A DNA stretch of 64,000 nucleotides from Arenibacter sp. P308M17 (GCF_003426735.1 NZ_QVON01000001.1:124001-188000), one strand, 5' to 3'; shown: positions 27,295 through 35,866, numbered from the stretch's first letter. Translations and numbers: made by a program. The notes: generated by a model not told the origin, from the letters alone.

Positions 27295-27324
27295 AATACT
27301 ATGGCACTATAACGTTATAGTATT
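27295..27324. promoter_or_regulatory. Palindromic operator in the divergent promoter region
   Basis: ACTATAACGTTATAGT (27306-27321) is a perfect 16-base palindrome centred on AACGTT, overlapped by a second inverted pair AATACTAT (27295-27302) and ATAGTATT (27317-27324). A central CG within a symmetric A/T-rich site is typical of LacI-type repressors; this is an inference. It lies between the GMC operon and the divergent isomerase operon, so one regulator could control both. Confidence 0.55.
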
Positions 27325-27358
27325 TGTTAATTCTTGGATTTAATCTCAAAACTTGAAA

Positions 27359-28348
27359 ATGAAGCAAAAAAATTTAAAAACAAAAGGGATCAATGTAGTT
27401 TTGGCAGCCATGTTAATGGGTGTACTGTCTTGTAAGGAAGCTCCCAAGGAGCAGCCCAAAGATGTGGAGACTTCGGAAGTATCCATGAAGGCCGAAGAGC
27501 CTTTTTTTAAATTGTCATTGGCCCAGTGGTCTATGCATAGAATGGTACGCGAAGATGGCGTGGATCCCTATACCTTTGCGGAGAAGGCCAAGAATTGGGG
27601 TTTTACAGGCCTGGAGTATGTGAGCGCCCTGTACTATAAGGAATTGGAGGCCGCTAATTTTTCCGAGGAAGCTATGGCCGCCTTTGTGGAAAAGTGTAAT
27701 GCGGAAAGTAAAAAGCATGGGATGCAAAATGTCCTGATCATGATAGACGGTCAAGGAGATCTTGCTACGGCCGACGCAAATAAAAGAAAGGAAGCTGTTG
27801 AAAATCACTATAAATGGGTAGATGCGGCTGCCGCCATGGGCTGCCATGCCATTAGGGTAAACCTGTCCGGGAGCAAGGTTCCAGAGGAATGGGTGGCCAG
27901 TTCTGTGGACGGTCTAACCCAGTTGGCTACCTATGCCAAGGGGAAAAACATTGAAGTTTTGGTAGAGAACCACGGGGGGCTATCGTCCAACGCCGTTAAA
28001 TTGGCCGAGGTCATGACCAAGGTAGGTATGGATAATTGTGGCACCCTTCCCGATTTTGGTAACTTTTGTATAGAAAGAACCAAGGACGGATGTGCCGAGG
28101 AATATGACATTTACAAAGGTATTGCCGAATTAATGCCGCACGCCTTGGCCGTTAGTGCCAAGTCCTATGATTTTGATGCCGAGGGCAATGAAACCAAATT
28201 GGACTACCCCAGAATTCTTAAAATAGTCAAAGATGCCGGTTATACAGGCTTTATAGGCGTGGAATACGAAGGCAGCGTTCTAAGTGAGGAGGAAGGAATT
28301 ATCGCTACCAGGGATCTATTGATAAAGGCCGGCAAGGAACTTAATTAG
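27359..28348 (+). CDS. Lipoprotein TIM-barrel sugar phosphate isomerase/epimerase family protein
   Basis: 329 residues from the ATG at 27359 (a TTG two codons earlier is less likely). A lipoprotein signal ends in the lipobox MGVLSC, so the protein is anchored in the envelope by an acylated Cys. A xylose-isomerase-like TIM barrel follows, with LAQWSMHRM, VLVENHGGLSS, LPDFGNFC and GFIGVEYEGS carrying probable metal ligands. It is the first gene of a plus-strand operon divergent from the GMC operon. An envelope isomerase, lyase or epimerase acting on an oxidised sugar is inferred from context. Confidence 0.83.
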   Translation: MKQKNLKTKGINVVLAAMLMGVLSCKEAPKEQPKDVETSEVSMKAEEPFFKLSLAQWSMHRMVREDGVDPYTFAEKAKNWGFTGLEYVSALYYKELEAANFSEEAMAAFVEKCNAESKKHGMQNVLIMIDGQGDLATADANKRKEAVENHYKWVDAAAAMGCHAIRVNLSGSKVPEEWVASSVDGLTQLATYAKGKNIEVLVENHGGLSSNAVKLAEVMTKVGMDNCGTLPDFGNFCIERTKDGCAEEYDIYKGIAELMPHALAVSAKSYDFDAEGNETKLDYPRILKIVKDAGYTGFIGVEYEGSVLSEEEGIIATRDLLIKAGKELN

Positions 28349-28359
28349 TATTGGAATGT

Positions 28360-28803
28360 ATGAAGGCTTTTTTCAATCAGCTGTTCGATTATAACTTTTA
28401 CTGCAATAAGAAATTGATTGAAGAGTGCCAAAAGTTGGAAAATGTTCCGGAAAGGACTTCGGAACTCTTCAGTCATATATTAAATGCCCACCATATTTGG
28501 AATGCCAGAATTCTCGGTAAAAATGTGGAATTCGGGGTATTTCAATTGCATTCCTTAAAAGATTGGGGAGATCTGCATTATGAAAATCAAAGAAGTTCCT
28601 TTGAAATTGTCACCAATGTGGATAGTTTTGAAAAGCGGGTGGATTATGAGAATACCCAGGGGAGGTTGTTTACCAATACCATCCAGGATATGTTATTTCA
28701 TATCATAAACCATTCCACCCATCACAGGGCCCAGATTTCTGTCGATTTTAGAAACAACTCTATAGAACCCTTGGTCTTTGATTATTCAACTTATAAGCGA
28801 TAA
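28360..28803 (+). CDS. DinB-like superfamily protein
   Basis: 147 residues from the ATG at 28360; an upstream TTG at 28351 would add three residues. The four-helix DinB fold is marked by His residues at LNAHHIWNARILG and INHSTHHRAQI, which form the usual His3 metal site. DinB-like proteins include thiol-dependent transferases and hydrolases. It lies 11 bases after the lipoprotein isomerase gene and 16 before the MFS gene, so it belongs to the operon, but its task there is unknown. Confidence 0.8.
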   Translation: MKAFFNQLFDYNFYCNKKLIEECQKLENVPERTSELFSHILNAHHIWNARILGKNVEFGVFQLHSLKDWGDLHYENQRSSFEIVTNVDSFEKRVDYENTQGRLFTNTIQDMLFHIINHSTHHRAQISVDFRNNSIEPLVFDYSTYKR

Positions 28804-28819
28804 AAACACCTGTTAACAA

Positions 28820-30049
28820 GTGAATGTAAAGACCAAAGTTCAATTATCGTTAATGATGTTCCTCGAATTTTTTATTTGGGGAGGGTGGTTTGTAACGCTC
28901 GGCACTTTTTTGGGACAGAACCTTCAGGCCACCGGAGCCGAATCGGCAATGGCCTATTCAACCCAATCCTGGGGAGCCATAATTGCTCCCTTTATTATAG
29001 GTTTAATAGCGGACAGATACTTTAATGCAGAGCGGATTTTGGGGGTATTGCACCTCTTGGGTGCTGTAATGATGTATCAGATGTATATGGCGGTGGACTT
29101 TGCCGGTTTTTACCCCTATGTATTGGGGTACATGGTGCTTTATATGCCAACCTTGGCCTTGGTGAATTCAATTTCCTTTGGCCAAATGAAAAATCCTGCC
29201 AAGGAATTTTCATTTGTGAGGGTGTTTGGTACTATAGGTTGGATAGTGGCCGGACTAATAATTAGTTTTGTTTTTCTATGGGATTCCGAAACCTCCAGGG
29301 AACAGGGCCTTTTGAAGAATACGTTTTTAATGGTGGCAATTGCATCCGCTGCTTTGGGGATTTTTAGTTTTACCTTGCCCAAAACACCTCCAAAGGTAAA
29401 AACGGATGAAAAGGTATCCATATCGGGAATATTGGGATTGGATGCCCTAAAACTGCTAAAGGATAGGAATTTTTTTATTTTCTTTCTCTCGTCCATTCTA
29501 ATTTGTATTCCCTTGGCCTTTTATTACCAAAATGCAAATCCATTTTTGTCGGAGATCGGAATGGAAAATCCCACGGGGAAAATGACCATTGGGCAAGGTT
29601 CGGAAGTTTTATTTATGTTGTTGTTGCCTTATTTCTTCAAGAAATTTGGATTTAAAAATACCCTGATTGCCGGAATGCTGGCATGGACCATAAGGTACCT
29701 TCTGTTTGCTTACGGAAATGCCGGGGATTTGGCCTTTATGCTTTTATTGGGCATTGCCCTTCACGGTATTTGCTATGATTTTTTCTTTGTTTCCGGACAG
29801 ATCTATACGGATTCGAAGGCAGGTGATCAATTTAAAAGTGCGGCACAGGGATTGATAACCCTGGCCACCTATGGTGTTGGCATGTTGATCGGTTTTTGGG
29901 TGGCAGGAAAAATTACGGATAGTTATATAATAAGCGATGGCGTTCACAGCTGGACGGATATTTGGACATTTCCCGCTATTTTTGCCCTAGGGGCGATGGT
30001 GCTGTTCGCCATATTTTTTAAGAACGAGGAAGTAGCATATAAAGAATAA
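28820..30049 (+). CDS. NHS-family MFS permease (nucleoside:H+ symporter type)
   Basis: 409 residues with twelve hydrophobic segments. The start is GTG (VNVKTKVQLSLMMFLEFFIWGGWFV), and ALVNSISFGQMKNPAKEFSFVRVFGTIGWIVAG is a signature of the Nuc_H_symport (NupG/XapB) family. In Bacteroidota this subfamily is often found with Gfo/Idh/MocA and TIM-barrel sugar genes, so the cargo may be a modified sugar or glycoside rather than a nucleoside. It follows DinB by 16 bases and precedes the oxidoreductase by 16, in the same operon. Confidence 0.85.
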   Translation: MNVKTKVQLSLMMFLEFFIWGGWFVTLGTFLGQNLQATGAESAMAYSTQSWGAIIAPFIIGLIADRYFNAERILGVLHLLGAVMMYQMYMAVDFAGFYPYVLGYMVLYMPTLALVNSISFGQMKNPAKEFSFVRVFGTIGWIVAGLIISFVFLWDSETSREQGLLKNTFLMVAIASAALGIFSFTLPKTPPKVKTDEKVSISGILGLDALKLLKDRNFFIFFLSSILICIPLAFYYQNANPFLSEIGMENPTGKMTIGQGSEVLFMLLLPYFFKKFGFKNTLIAGMLAWTIRYLLFAYGNAGDLAFMLLLGIALHGICYDFFFVSGQIYTDSKAGDQFKSAAQGLITLATYGVGMLIGFWVAGKITDSYIISDGVHSWTDIWTFPAIFALGAMVLFAIFFKNEEVAYKE

Positions 30050-30065
30050 TTTAGGAATATATATT

Positions 30066-31202
30066 ATGAGCAAGAAAATTAGATTAGGAATTTTAGGGGG
30101 TGGAGGAGACTCCCTTATAGGGGTGCTGCACCGGGTAGCATCACAGATTAATGATAATTACGAAATTGTGGGAGCGGTCTTCAACCCGGATTTTGAGGCA
30201 AATGTTGCTTTTGCCAAGGAAATAGATGTACCCACCAATAGGATCTATAAGGATTTTGATACCTTGGTGGAAGAGGAGTTGAAATTGCCAAAAGAGGAAC
30301 GTATCCAGGTGTGTTCGGTACTTACCCCTAACTTCCTGCATTTTCCCATGGCCAAAAAATTGTTGGAAAATGGGTTTCACGTAATTTGTGAAAAGCCCAT
30401 GACCACCACTTATGAGGAGGCCAAAATACTGCAGGCCACTTTGGACAAGGCCAAGACCGTATTTGCCGTTACCCATACCTACACAGGGTATCCCATGGTT
30501 AGGCAAATGAGGGAAATGATAAAGGCCGGCGCTATCGGGAAAATACATAAGGTGGACGCACAATATTATCAAGGGTGGATCAATTCCATTATCCACGACA
30601 AGGCCAAGCGTTCAACAGTTTGGAGATTGGACCCCAAAAAGGCCGGGATCAGTTCCTGTATGGGAGATATAGGGGTTCATGCCTTTAATATGATAGAATA
30701 TACCACTGGATTGACCGTAAAATCCATTTTGGCAGATTTCAATTATTTGTACGAGGACAACCAAATGGATGTAGACGGTACGGTATTGATCCGTATGGGC
30801 AGTCATGTAAAAGGGGTTATCCGTTCCAGTCAGGTGGCTACCGGGGAGGAAAACGGACTATCGATCGCCATATATGGGGAGAAAGGTGGACTAAGATGGG
30901 AGCAGGAAAATCCCAACTATCTTTATGTACTAAGTGATGACAAGCCGCTTCAGGTGTACAAGCCGGGCCATGCCTATAATTCCAAATTGTCCCTGGACGG
31001 AACCAAATTGCCCGCAGGACATCCCGAAGGTATTTTTGATTCTATGGCCAATATTTATTTGGGCGTAGCAAGGGCCATTCGCGGGGAAAAATATAACGAT
31101 GGCGAATTCCCTACCATGTTGGACGGGGTACGCGGGCTCGATTTTATTGAGAGTTCCGTTGAGTCCAATAAAAAAGGAAACGTTTGGGTAAATTTGAGAT
31201 AA
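30066..31202 (+). CDS. Gfo/Idh/MocA family NAD(P)-dependent oxidoreductase
   Basis: 378 residues, cytoplasmic. The Rossmann part begins RLGILGGGGDSLIG and carries the family motif CEKPM (Glu109-Lys110-Pro111), followed by a substrate domain with GAIGKIHKVDAQYYQGW and CMGDIGVHAFNMIEY, whose Asp and His are the usual catalytic pair. Members oxidise or reduce sugar hydroxyls with bound NAD(H). In this operon it may oxidise or re-reduce C3 of an imported sugar. A perfect palindromic terminator follows 21 bases after the stop, closing the operon. Confidence 0.9.
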   Translation: MSKKIRLGILGGGGDSLIGVLHRVASQINDNYEIVGAVFNPDFEANVAFAKEIDVPTNRIYKDFDTLVEEELKLPKEERIQVCSVLTPNFLHFPMAKKLLENGFHVICEKPMTTTYEEAKILQATLDKAKTVFAVTHTYTGYPMVRQMREMIKAGAIGKIHKVDAQYYQGWINSIIHDKAKRSTVWRLDPKKAGISSCMGDIGVHAFNMIEYTTGLTVKSILADFNYLYEDNQMDVDGTVLIRMGSHVKGVIRSSQVATGEENGLSIAIYGEKGGLRWEQENPNYLYVLSDDKPLQVYKPGHAYNSKLSLDGTKLPAGHPEGIFDSMANIYLGVARAIRGEKYNDGEFPTMLDGVRGLDFIESSVESNKKGNVWVNLR

Positions 31203-31223
31203 AACAGAATTTAGTCGATGTAA

Positions 31224-31249
31224 AAAGGGCCGCAATTGCGGCCCTTTTC
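31224..31249. terminator. Bidirectional terminator, perfect palindrome
   Basis: A perfect 26-base palindrome with arms AAAAGGGCCGCAA and TTGCGGCCCTTTT. It lies between the ends of the convergent oxidoreductase and ASCH genes and can serve both. Confidence 0.88.
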
Positions 31250-31272
31250 TATGGAGTTTGTTTAAGTTGTTA

Positions 31273-31734
31273 TTATCCGTAGACCTTTTCAAACCCTACA
31301 CAGACCACGATCATACTATCGCGGGGAACACGGTTAAAAGGGGCCAGTTCACGGGAGAAATAGTCCCAATGGAATTTTTTCCAATGTTCCAAACTTTTAT
31401 CCCCTAGGCCGTCCAGTTGGGCGTATTCTTTGGTAATACTAAAAAATGGCTTCAGTTTTACGGCGGTTGTCCTAACAATACATTTGGCCTTGCCGCTCCA
31501 ATCCGTAAGCACAATAAAGGCTCCGATTTTGGGGAGTGGCTCTTTTCTATGTTGTAGGCCCAAAAGGGAAAAGCTGGTCGCTTTCTTAAGGTTTTTGATG
31601 ATCAGATCCACCCCTAGGTCCGCATCCCTTTCATTGTCGCCAAAATGCATCACTTTAGGCGCATCTTCAAAAGCAAATTCTAGGTGGGCGTCCAAAAAAT
31701 CACCCCACATATTTCTGGCTGAGCTATTTTCCAT
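31273..31734 (-). CDS. ASCH domain protein
   Basis: 153 residues, cytoplasmic. The order MWGDFLDAH, FGDNERDADLGVDLIIKNLKKAT, EPLPKIGAFIVLTDWSGKAKCIVRTT and DKSLEHWKKFHWDYF matches the ASCH (PUA-like) domain of the YqfB group. ASCH domains bind RNA, and some members hydrolyse N4-acetylcytidine; which applies is unknown. Its ATG overlaps the stop of the upstream small gene as TAATG, so the two are coupled. Confidence 0.8.
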   Translation of the reverse strand: MENSSARNMWGDFLDAHLEFAFEDAPKVMHFGDNERDADLGVDLIIKNLKKATSFSLLGLQHRKEPLPKIGAFIVLTDWSGKAKCIVRTTAVKLKPFFSITKEYAQLDGLGDKSLEHWKKFHWDYFSRELAPFNRVPRDSMIVVCVGFEKVYG

Positions 31735-32030
31735 TAAGAAAGTTTACCTGAATTAATTTGTTGGGCAGTGAATATATCCGCCCCTATCCTATTGTGGACA
31801 CTGCTTAATGAAACGTTGGCGTATTGGGTTAATTGTACGGCAGCTCCTATATTTTTACCGATAAAGGATGATGCCCCCAATGGTTTCCCCGTTATTGCGC
31901 AGCTATCTGTTCCAATTCTATAATGCCCTAAGGCAAATGGGGCCATAAACAGTCCGTATTTTAATCCAGGAACTATTCCTGGGATTGGTAACCGGGCCAT
32001 GATGCTGCCAAAAATTGATGGTTGATTCAT
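31734..32030 (-). CDS. Small protein of unknown function coupled to ASCH
   Basis: 98 residues from the ATG at 32030; I do not recognise a family. The N-terminal half is rich in Pro, Gly and hydrophobic residues (ARLPIPGIVPGLKYGLFMAPFALG), the rest polar with Ser, Gly and Asn. There is no signal peptide and no clear membrane helix. Its stop overlaps the ASCH start codon (TAATG), which argues for a real, translationally coupled gene. It faces the divergent sugar operon across an inverted-repeat region. Confidence 0.55.
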   Translation of the reverse strand: MNQPSIFGSIMARLPIPGIVPGLKYGLFMAPFALGHYRIGTDSCAITGKPLGASSFIGKNIGAAVQLTQYANVSLSSVHNRIGADIFTAQQINSGKLS

Positions 32031-32073
32031 GGTTTATTATTCTGATAATTCTTTTGTTATTCCTATATTTATC

Positions 32074-32153
32074 ACTTGGCTATAAAAATAACAACATCTA
32101 ATTTATAGCCTAAATATAGGATTTAATTATTAATATTATTACTATAGCCAAGT
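32074..32153. promoter_or_regulatory. Inverted-repeat operator array in a divergent promoter region
   Basis: ACTTGGCTATA (32074-32084) and TATAGCCAAGT (32143-32153) are perfect 11-base inverted repeats 58 bases apart. A third TATAGCC copy lies between them at 32104-32110. The array is upstream of the isomerase/DUF1080 operon and the divergent small gene, and suggests binding of a dimeric regulator or DNA looping. The regulator is not known. Confidence 0.45.
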
Positions 32154-32266
32154 TTGTCCAAAAAATGATATTTCAATCGTTCCAAATGGCCAATTACATT
32201 CTGGGATTATTTAATTTAGCTTTAGTTCAATACCGTACACAATTATATAACAATAAATAGAAATAC

Positions 32267-33319
32267 ATGAAAACAATTAAGGGGCCAGCCGTTTTTCTGG
32301 CACAGTTTGTCGATGAAAAAGCACCATTCAATTCTCTGGACGGAATATGCAAATGGGCATCCGATCTGGGATATAAGGGAATACAGATACCCACTTGGGT
32401 CGATTTTCTGATCGACTTGGATAAGGCTGCCGAGAGTCAGACATACTGTGATGAGTTAAAGGGAAAGATAAATTCCTATGGTTTGGAAATAACCGAACTT
32501 TCCACACATTTACAGGGGCAATTGGTGGCGGTAAACCCGGCATATGATTTAATGTTCGATAATTTTGCACCGGACAAGGTAAAGAATAATCCAAAGGCAA
32601 GAACCGAATGGGCCGTAGATGTAGTTAAAAAAGGGGCCACTGCCAGTCGCAGGCTGGGACTTAAGGCACACGCCACTTTCTCTGGCTCCCTACTTTGGCA
32701 CACTGCCCACCCTTGGCCACAAAGGCCTGCGGGATTGGTGGAAATGGGCTTCGAGGAGCTGGCAAAGAGATGGTTGCCCATCCTTAATCATTTTGATAAG
32801 GAAGGGGTGGACGTATGCTACGAAATCCATCCGGGAGAGGACCTTCATGATGGGGATACCTTTGAGCGTTTCCTGGCCGCTACCGGGAACCATAAACGGG
32901 TGAATATTTTGTACGATCCAAGTCATTTTGTACTTCAGCAATTGGATTATATTGCCTATATAGACCATTATCACGAATTCATAAAGTCTTTTCACGTTAA
33001 GGATTCCGAATTCAATCCAACGGGGAAAAAGGGGGCCTTTGGAGGCTTTAATGATTGGGGCGACCGTGCCGGTAGGTACCGTTCCCTTGGTGATGGACAG
33101 ATAGATTTCAAATCCATCTTCTCCAAATTGACCCAATACGGCTGTGATGTTTGGGCGGTTATGGAATGGGAATGCTGTATTAAGAGTCCGGAACAGGGTG
33201 CCAGGGAAGGGGCCAAGTTTATTCAGGACCATATTATAGAAGCCACCGAAAAGACCTTCGACGATTTTGCCGGGGCGGCCATAGATAAAACAGTATTAAA
33301 GAAAATATTAGGACTATAA
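32267..33319 (+). CDS. Cytoplasmic TIM-barrel sugar phosphate isomerase/epimerase family protein
   Basis: 350 residues with no signal peptide. A xylose-isomerase-like TIM barrel has probable metal ligands in CYEIHPGEDLHDG, ILYDPSHFV, SFHVKDSEF and AVMEWECC. Close relatives occur beside Gfo/Idh/MocA oxidoreductases in sugar loci; some homologues of this fold act as epimerases or as lyases on 3-keto-glycosides. It heads an operon with two DUF1080 lipoproteins; the next gene starts 16 bases on. Precise reaction not established. Confidence 0.85.
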   Translation: MKTIKGPAVFLAQFVDEKAPFNSLDGICKWASDLGYKGIQIPTWVDFLIDLDKAAESQTYCDELKGKINSYGLEITELSTHLQGQLVAVNPAYDLMFDNFAPDKVKNNPKARTEWAVDVVKKGATASRRLGLKAHATFSGSLLWHTAHPWPQRPAGLVEMGFEELAKRWLPILNHFDKEGVDVCYEIHPGEDLHDGDTFERFLAATGNHKRVNILYDPSHFVLQQLDYIAYIDHYHEFIKSFHVKDSEFNPTGKKGAFGGFNDWGDRAGRYRSLGDGQIDFKSIFSKLTQYGCDVWAVMEWECCIKSPEQGAREGAKFIQDHIIEATEKTFDDFAGAAIDKTVLKKILGL

Positions 33320-33335
33320 AATCAATTAAAGAGAA

Positions 33336-34112
33336 ATGAAAAAATTAATTTTTAGTGCCCTTATAGCTGTCATGGTTATGGGATGTAAAGAGAAGACAGA
33401 TAAAAAAGACATGGACGTGGATTCGGATCCCAATCCAATGGCAAATTCGGATGAAATGGCTCCAGAGGTAATTGAAGAAGGCGAATGGCAGGTGTTATTT
33501 GACGGCACCAATTTCGATGCCTGGAAAAGGTATTTGGAAGATGGTGTTGGGGATGCATGGAAAATAGAGGATGGGGCCATGGTATACTATCCGCCCAAAG
33601 AGCGCAAGAAAGGGGAGAAATATAATTTAGTGACCAAAGAGGACTTTACCAATTTTGTATTGTCTATAGACTGGAAAATTTCGGAAGGCGGCAATAGCGG
33701 TATTTTTTGGGGCGTTAAAGAGGTGGAAAGCCTGCCCGAGGCCTATCATTCCGGACCTGAAATCCAGGTTTTGGACAATGATAAACACCCTGACGCAAAA
33801 AATGGACCAGTAAGACAGGCTGGGGCCTTGTACGATATGGTGGGTCCCAGTGAGGACGTTACCAAACCTGTGGGGGAATGGAATACCTGCGTAATTACCG
33901 TAGACCACAACACCAACAAGGGAAATGTGGTGCTGAACGGTACGGAAGTAGCTTCTTTCCCGGTTCATGGAGAGGAATGGGACGCCATGGTCTCCAAGTC
34001 CAAATTTAAGGGATCGGAACATTTTGGAAAATATAGGACGGGAAAAATAGGCCTGCAAGATCATGGGAATATTGTGTCCTTTAAAAACATCAAGATAAAA
34101 AAGTTGGATTAA
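33336..34112 (+). CDS. DUF1080 lipoprotein, 3-keto-disaccharide hydrolase family
   Basis: 258 residues. The lipoprotein signal ends in the lipobox VMGC at about residue 17, with an acidic linker after it. The DUF1080 (PF06439) concanavalin-like domain shows WQVLFDGTNFDAWK, FVLSIDWKISEGGNSGIFWG, GPEIQVLDNDKHPD and IGLQDHGNIVSFKNIKIK. Characterised relatives hydrolyse 3-keto-glycosides made by C3 dehydrogenases. It is followed 17 bases later by a paralogue. Envelope location fits periplasmic oxidation by the GMC enzyme. Confidence 0.9.
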   Translation: MKKLIFSALIAVMVMGCKEKTDKKDMDVDSDPNPMANSDEMAPEVIEEGEWQVLFDGTNFDAWKRYLEDGVGDAWKIEDGAMVYYPPKERKKGEKYNLVTKEDFTNFVLSIDWKISEGGNSGIFWGVKEVESLPEAYHSGPEIQVLDNDKHPDAKNGPVRQAGALYDMVGPSEDVTKPVGEWNTCVITVDHNTNKGNVVLNGTEVASFPVHGEEWDAMVSKSKFKGSEHFGKYRTGKIGLQDHGNIVSFKNIKIKKLD

Positions 34113-34129
34113 ACTACATATAGGGGGTT

Positions 34130-34960
34130 ATGGGAATGAAATATATTTATATACCGTTGGTCTTGCTATTGATAGTAGCCTGTAAGGAAAAAGTGAAGGT
34201 AGACCCTTTGGAGCCAAGGGACACCACCCAAATAGGAGAGGAAATAATAGTCCACGAAGAGTATGCGGGACCTGAGCCTACCACTCCCGAAGGGACTGAA
34301 TTTTATAAACCCGTACCCCCTGTGGTCAATCCCAATGACCCTGTAAAAAAGGCTCCCAGTGATGCCATTGTTCTTTTTAATGGGGATAATTTGGACAATT
34401 GGATATCCTCCAAGGACAGCACGGCGGCAAAATGGATGGTGAACAAGGATGGCAGTATGACGGTCAGCAATAAAACCGGTGATATACAGACCGTGCAGAA
34501 TTTTGGTAGTATACAATTGCATTTGGAATGGAAATCTCCCGAAGAAGTTCAGGGAGAAAACCAAAGTAGGGGCAATAGCGGGGTATTTCTAAATGGGCTG
34601 TACGAGGTCCAGATACTGGACAACAATAACAACGACACCTATGTTAACGGACAAGTGGCTTCCATATACAAGCAACATGTACCGCTTGCCAAGGCATCCG
34701 TGCCCACTGGGGAATGGAATACCTATGACATTATTTATCACGCTCCGGAGTTCAATGATGAAGGGGGCAAGATTAAATCCGGGACCATTACCGTTTTGCA
34801 TAATGGGGTACTGGTGCAGGATCATGTTGAAATAAAGGGAACCACCCCCTATATAGGCTGGCCCAAAAACCCTGCACACGGGAAAGGCCCTTTAAAGCTC
34901 CAGGATCACGGGGACAATAGTAGGGTAAGTTACAGGAATATTTGGGTAAGGGAACTTTAA
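34130..34960 (+). CDS. DUF1080 lipoprotein, second paralogue
   Basis: 276 residues. The lipobox is LLIVAC after a short hydrophobic start; ATG at 34130 or 34136 are both possible. A longer Pro/Glu-rich linker leads into the DUF1080 domain: AIVLFNGDNLDNWISSK, LHLEWKSPEEV, SRGNSGVFLNGLYEVQILD and LKLQDHGDNSRVSYRNIWV. It shares fold motifs but not close sequence with the upstream copy, so the two likely differ in substrate or linkage. It is the last gene of the operon; yicC has its own promoter just downstream. Confidence 0.9.
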   Translation: MGMKYIYIPLVLLLIVACKEKVKVDPLEPRDTTQIGEEIIVHEEYAGPEPTTPEGTEFYKPVPPVVNPNDPVKKAPSDAIVLFNGDNLDNWISSKDSTAAKWMVNKDGSMTVSNKTGDIQTVQNFGSIQLHLEWKSPEEVQGENQSRGNSGVFLNGLYEVQILDNNNNDTYVNGQVASIYKQHVPLAKASVPTGEWNTYDIIYHAPEFNDEGGKIKSGTITVLHNGVLVQDHVEIKGTTPYIGWPKNPAHGKGPLKLQDHGDNSRVSYRNIWVREL

Positions 34961-34961
34961 G

Positions 34962-34988
34962 TTGAAAACCCACTTTTATTTACCTTTG
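34962..34988 (+). promoter_or_regulatory. Promoter of the yicC-gmk-nadD operon
   Basis: TACCTTTG (34981-34988) fits TAnnTTTG exactly, with TTG at 34962-34964, 16 bases away. It lies 20 bases before the yicC ATG and directly after the DUF1080 stop codon. Confidence 0.55.
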
Positions 34989-35008
34989 ACAAATTCTAAA
35001 AACAATTT

Positions 35009-35866
35009 ATGATCCAATCTATGACAGGGTTTGGGAAGCATGTAATACAGCTTCCTTCGAAAAAAATTACCATTGAAATTAAATCGCTGAACAGCAAAAG
35101 CCTCGATTTAAATGCCAGAATACCTTCTGCCTACAGGGAAAAGGAATTGGAATTGCGCAGGACCATTGCAGGCTCCTTGGTAAGGGGCAAGGTAGATTTT
35201 GGATTATACATTGAAAATACAGGTGCAGAATGCGCTTCGGAGGTCAACGAAATAGTGGTGAGGCAATATATGAAACAGTTGGGACATATTGTTTCCGGAA
35301 ATGAAATGGGGCTGTTGGAAATTGCCATGCGCATGCCGGACACCATGAAAACGGAACGGGAGGATATTGATGAGGAAGAATATAACATCATAAAGGAATC
35401 TTTGGAGGAAGCCTTAAAGGAAATAAATATTTTTAGGGATGAGGAGGGAAAGGTTTTGGAAGCCGATTTTGAGGCCAGAATAAGCGTTTTGAAGAGTTTG
35501 TTGGAACAAGTGGCACAAATGGACCCCGATAGGCTTTTAAAGATAAGGGAACGTCTGGAAAAGGCCGTGGCGGACCTAAAGGCCGATCTTGACACCAACC
35601 GTTTTGAACAGGAGCTTATCTATTATTTGGAGAAATATGATATTACGGAAGAAAAGGTCCGCTTGCTGAATCATTTGGATTATTTTTCGGCCACCCTTAA
35701 GTCGGACGACTCCAACGGTAAGAAGCTGGGCTTCATTAGTCAGGAAATAGGAAGGGAAATCAATACAATTGGTTCCAAGGCAAATTTTGCCCCTATGCAA
35801 CAGTTGGTGGTGCAGATGAAGGATGAATTGGAAAAGATCAAGGAACAAATGCTCAACGTTTTATAA
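35009..35866 (+). CDS. yicC: YicC/YloC family endoribonuclease
   Basis: 285 residues, the usual length. MIQSMTGFGK at the N-terminus, SLNSKSLDLNARIP, and the C-terminal GKKLGFISQEIGREINTIGSKAN are family signatures. YicC-type proteins are metal-dependent endoribonucleases involved in small-RNA turnover. The last base of its stop is the first base of the gmk start (TAATG), and yicC-gmk linkage is conserved widely. Confidence 0.93.
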   Translation: MIQSMTGFGKHVIQLPSKKITIEIKSLNSKSLDLNARIPSAYREKELELRRTIAGSLVRGKVDFGLYIENTGAECASEVNEIVVRQYMKQLGHIVSGNEMGLLEIAMRMPDTMKTEREDIDEEEYNIIKESLEEALKEINIFRDEEGKVLEADFEARISVLKSLLEQVAQMDPDRLLKIRERLEKAVADLKADLDTNRFEQELIYYLEKYDITEEKVRLLNHLDYFSATLKSDDSNGKKLGFISQEIGREINTIGSKANFAPMQQLVVQMKDELEKIKEQMLNVL

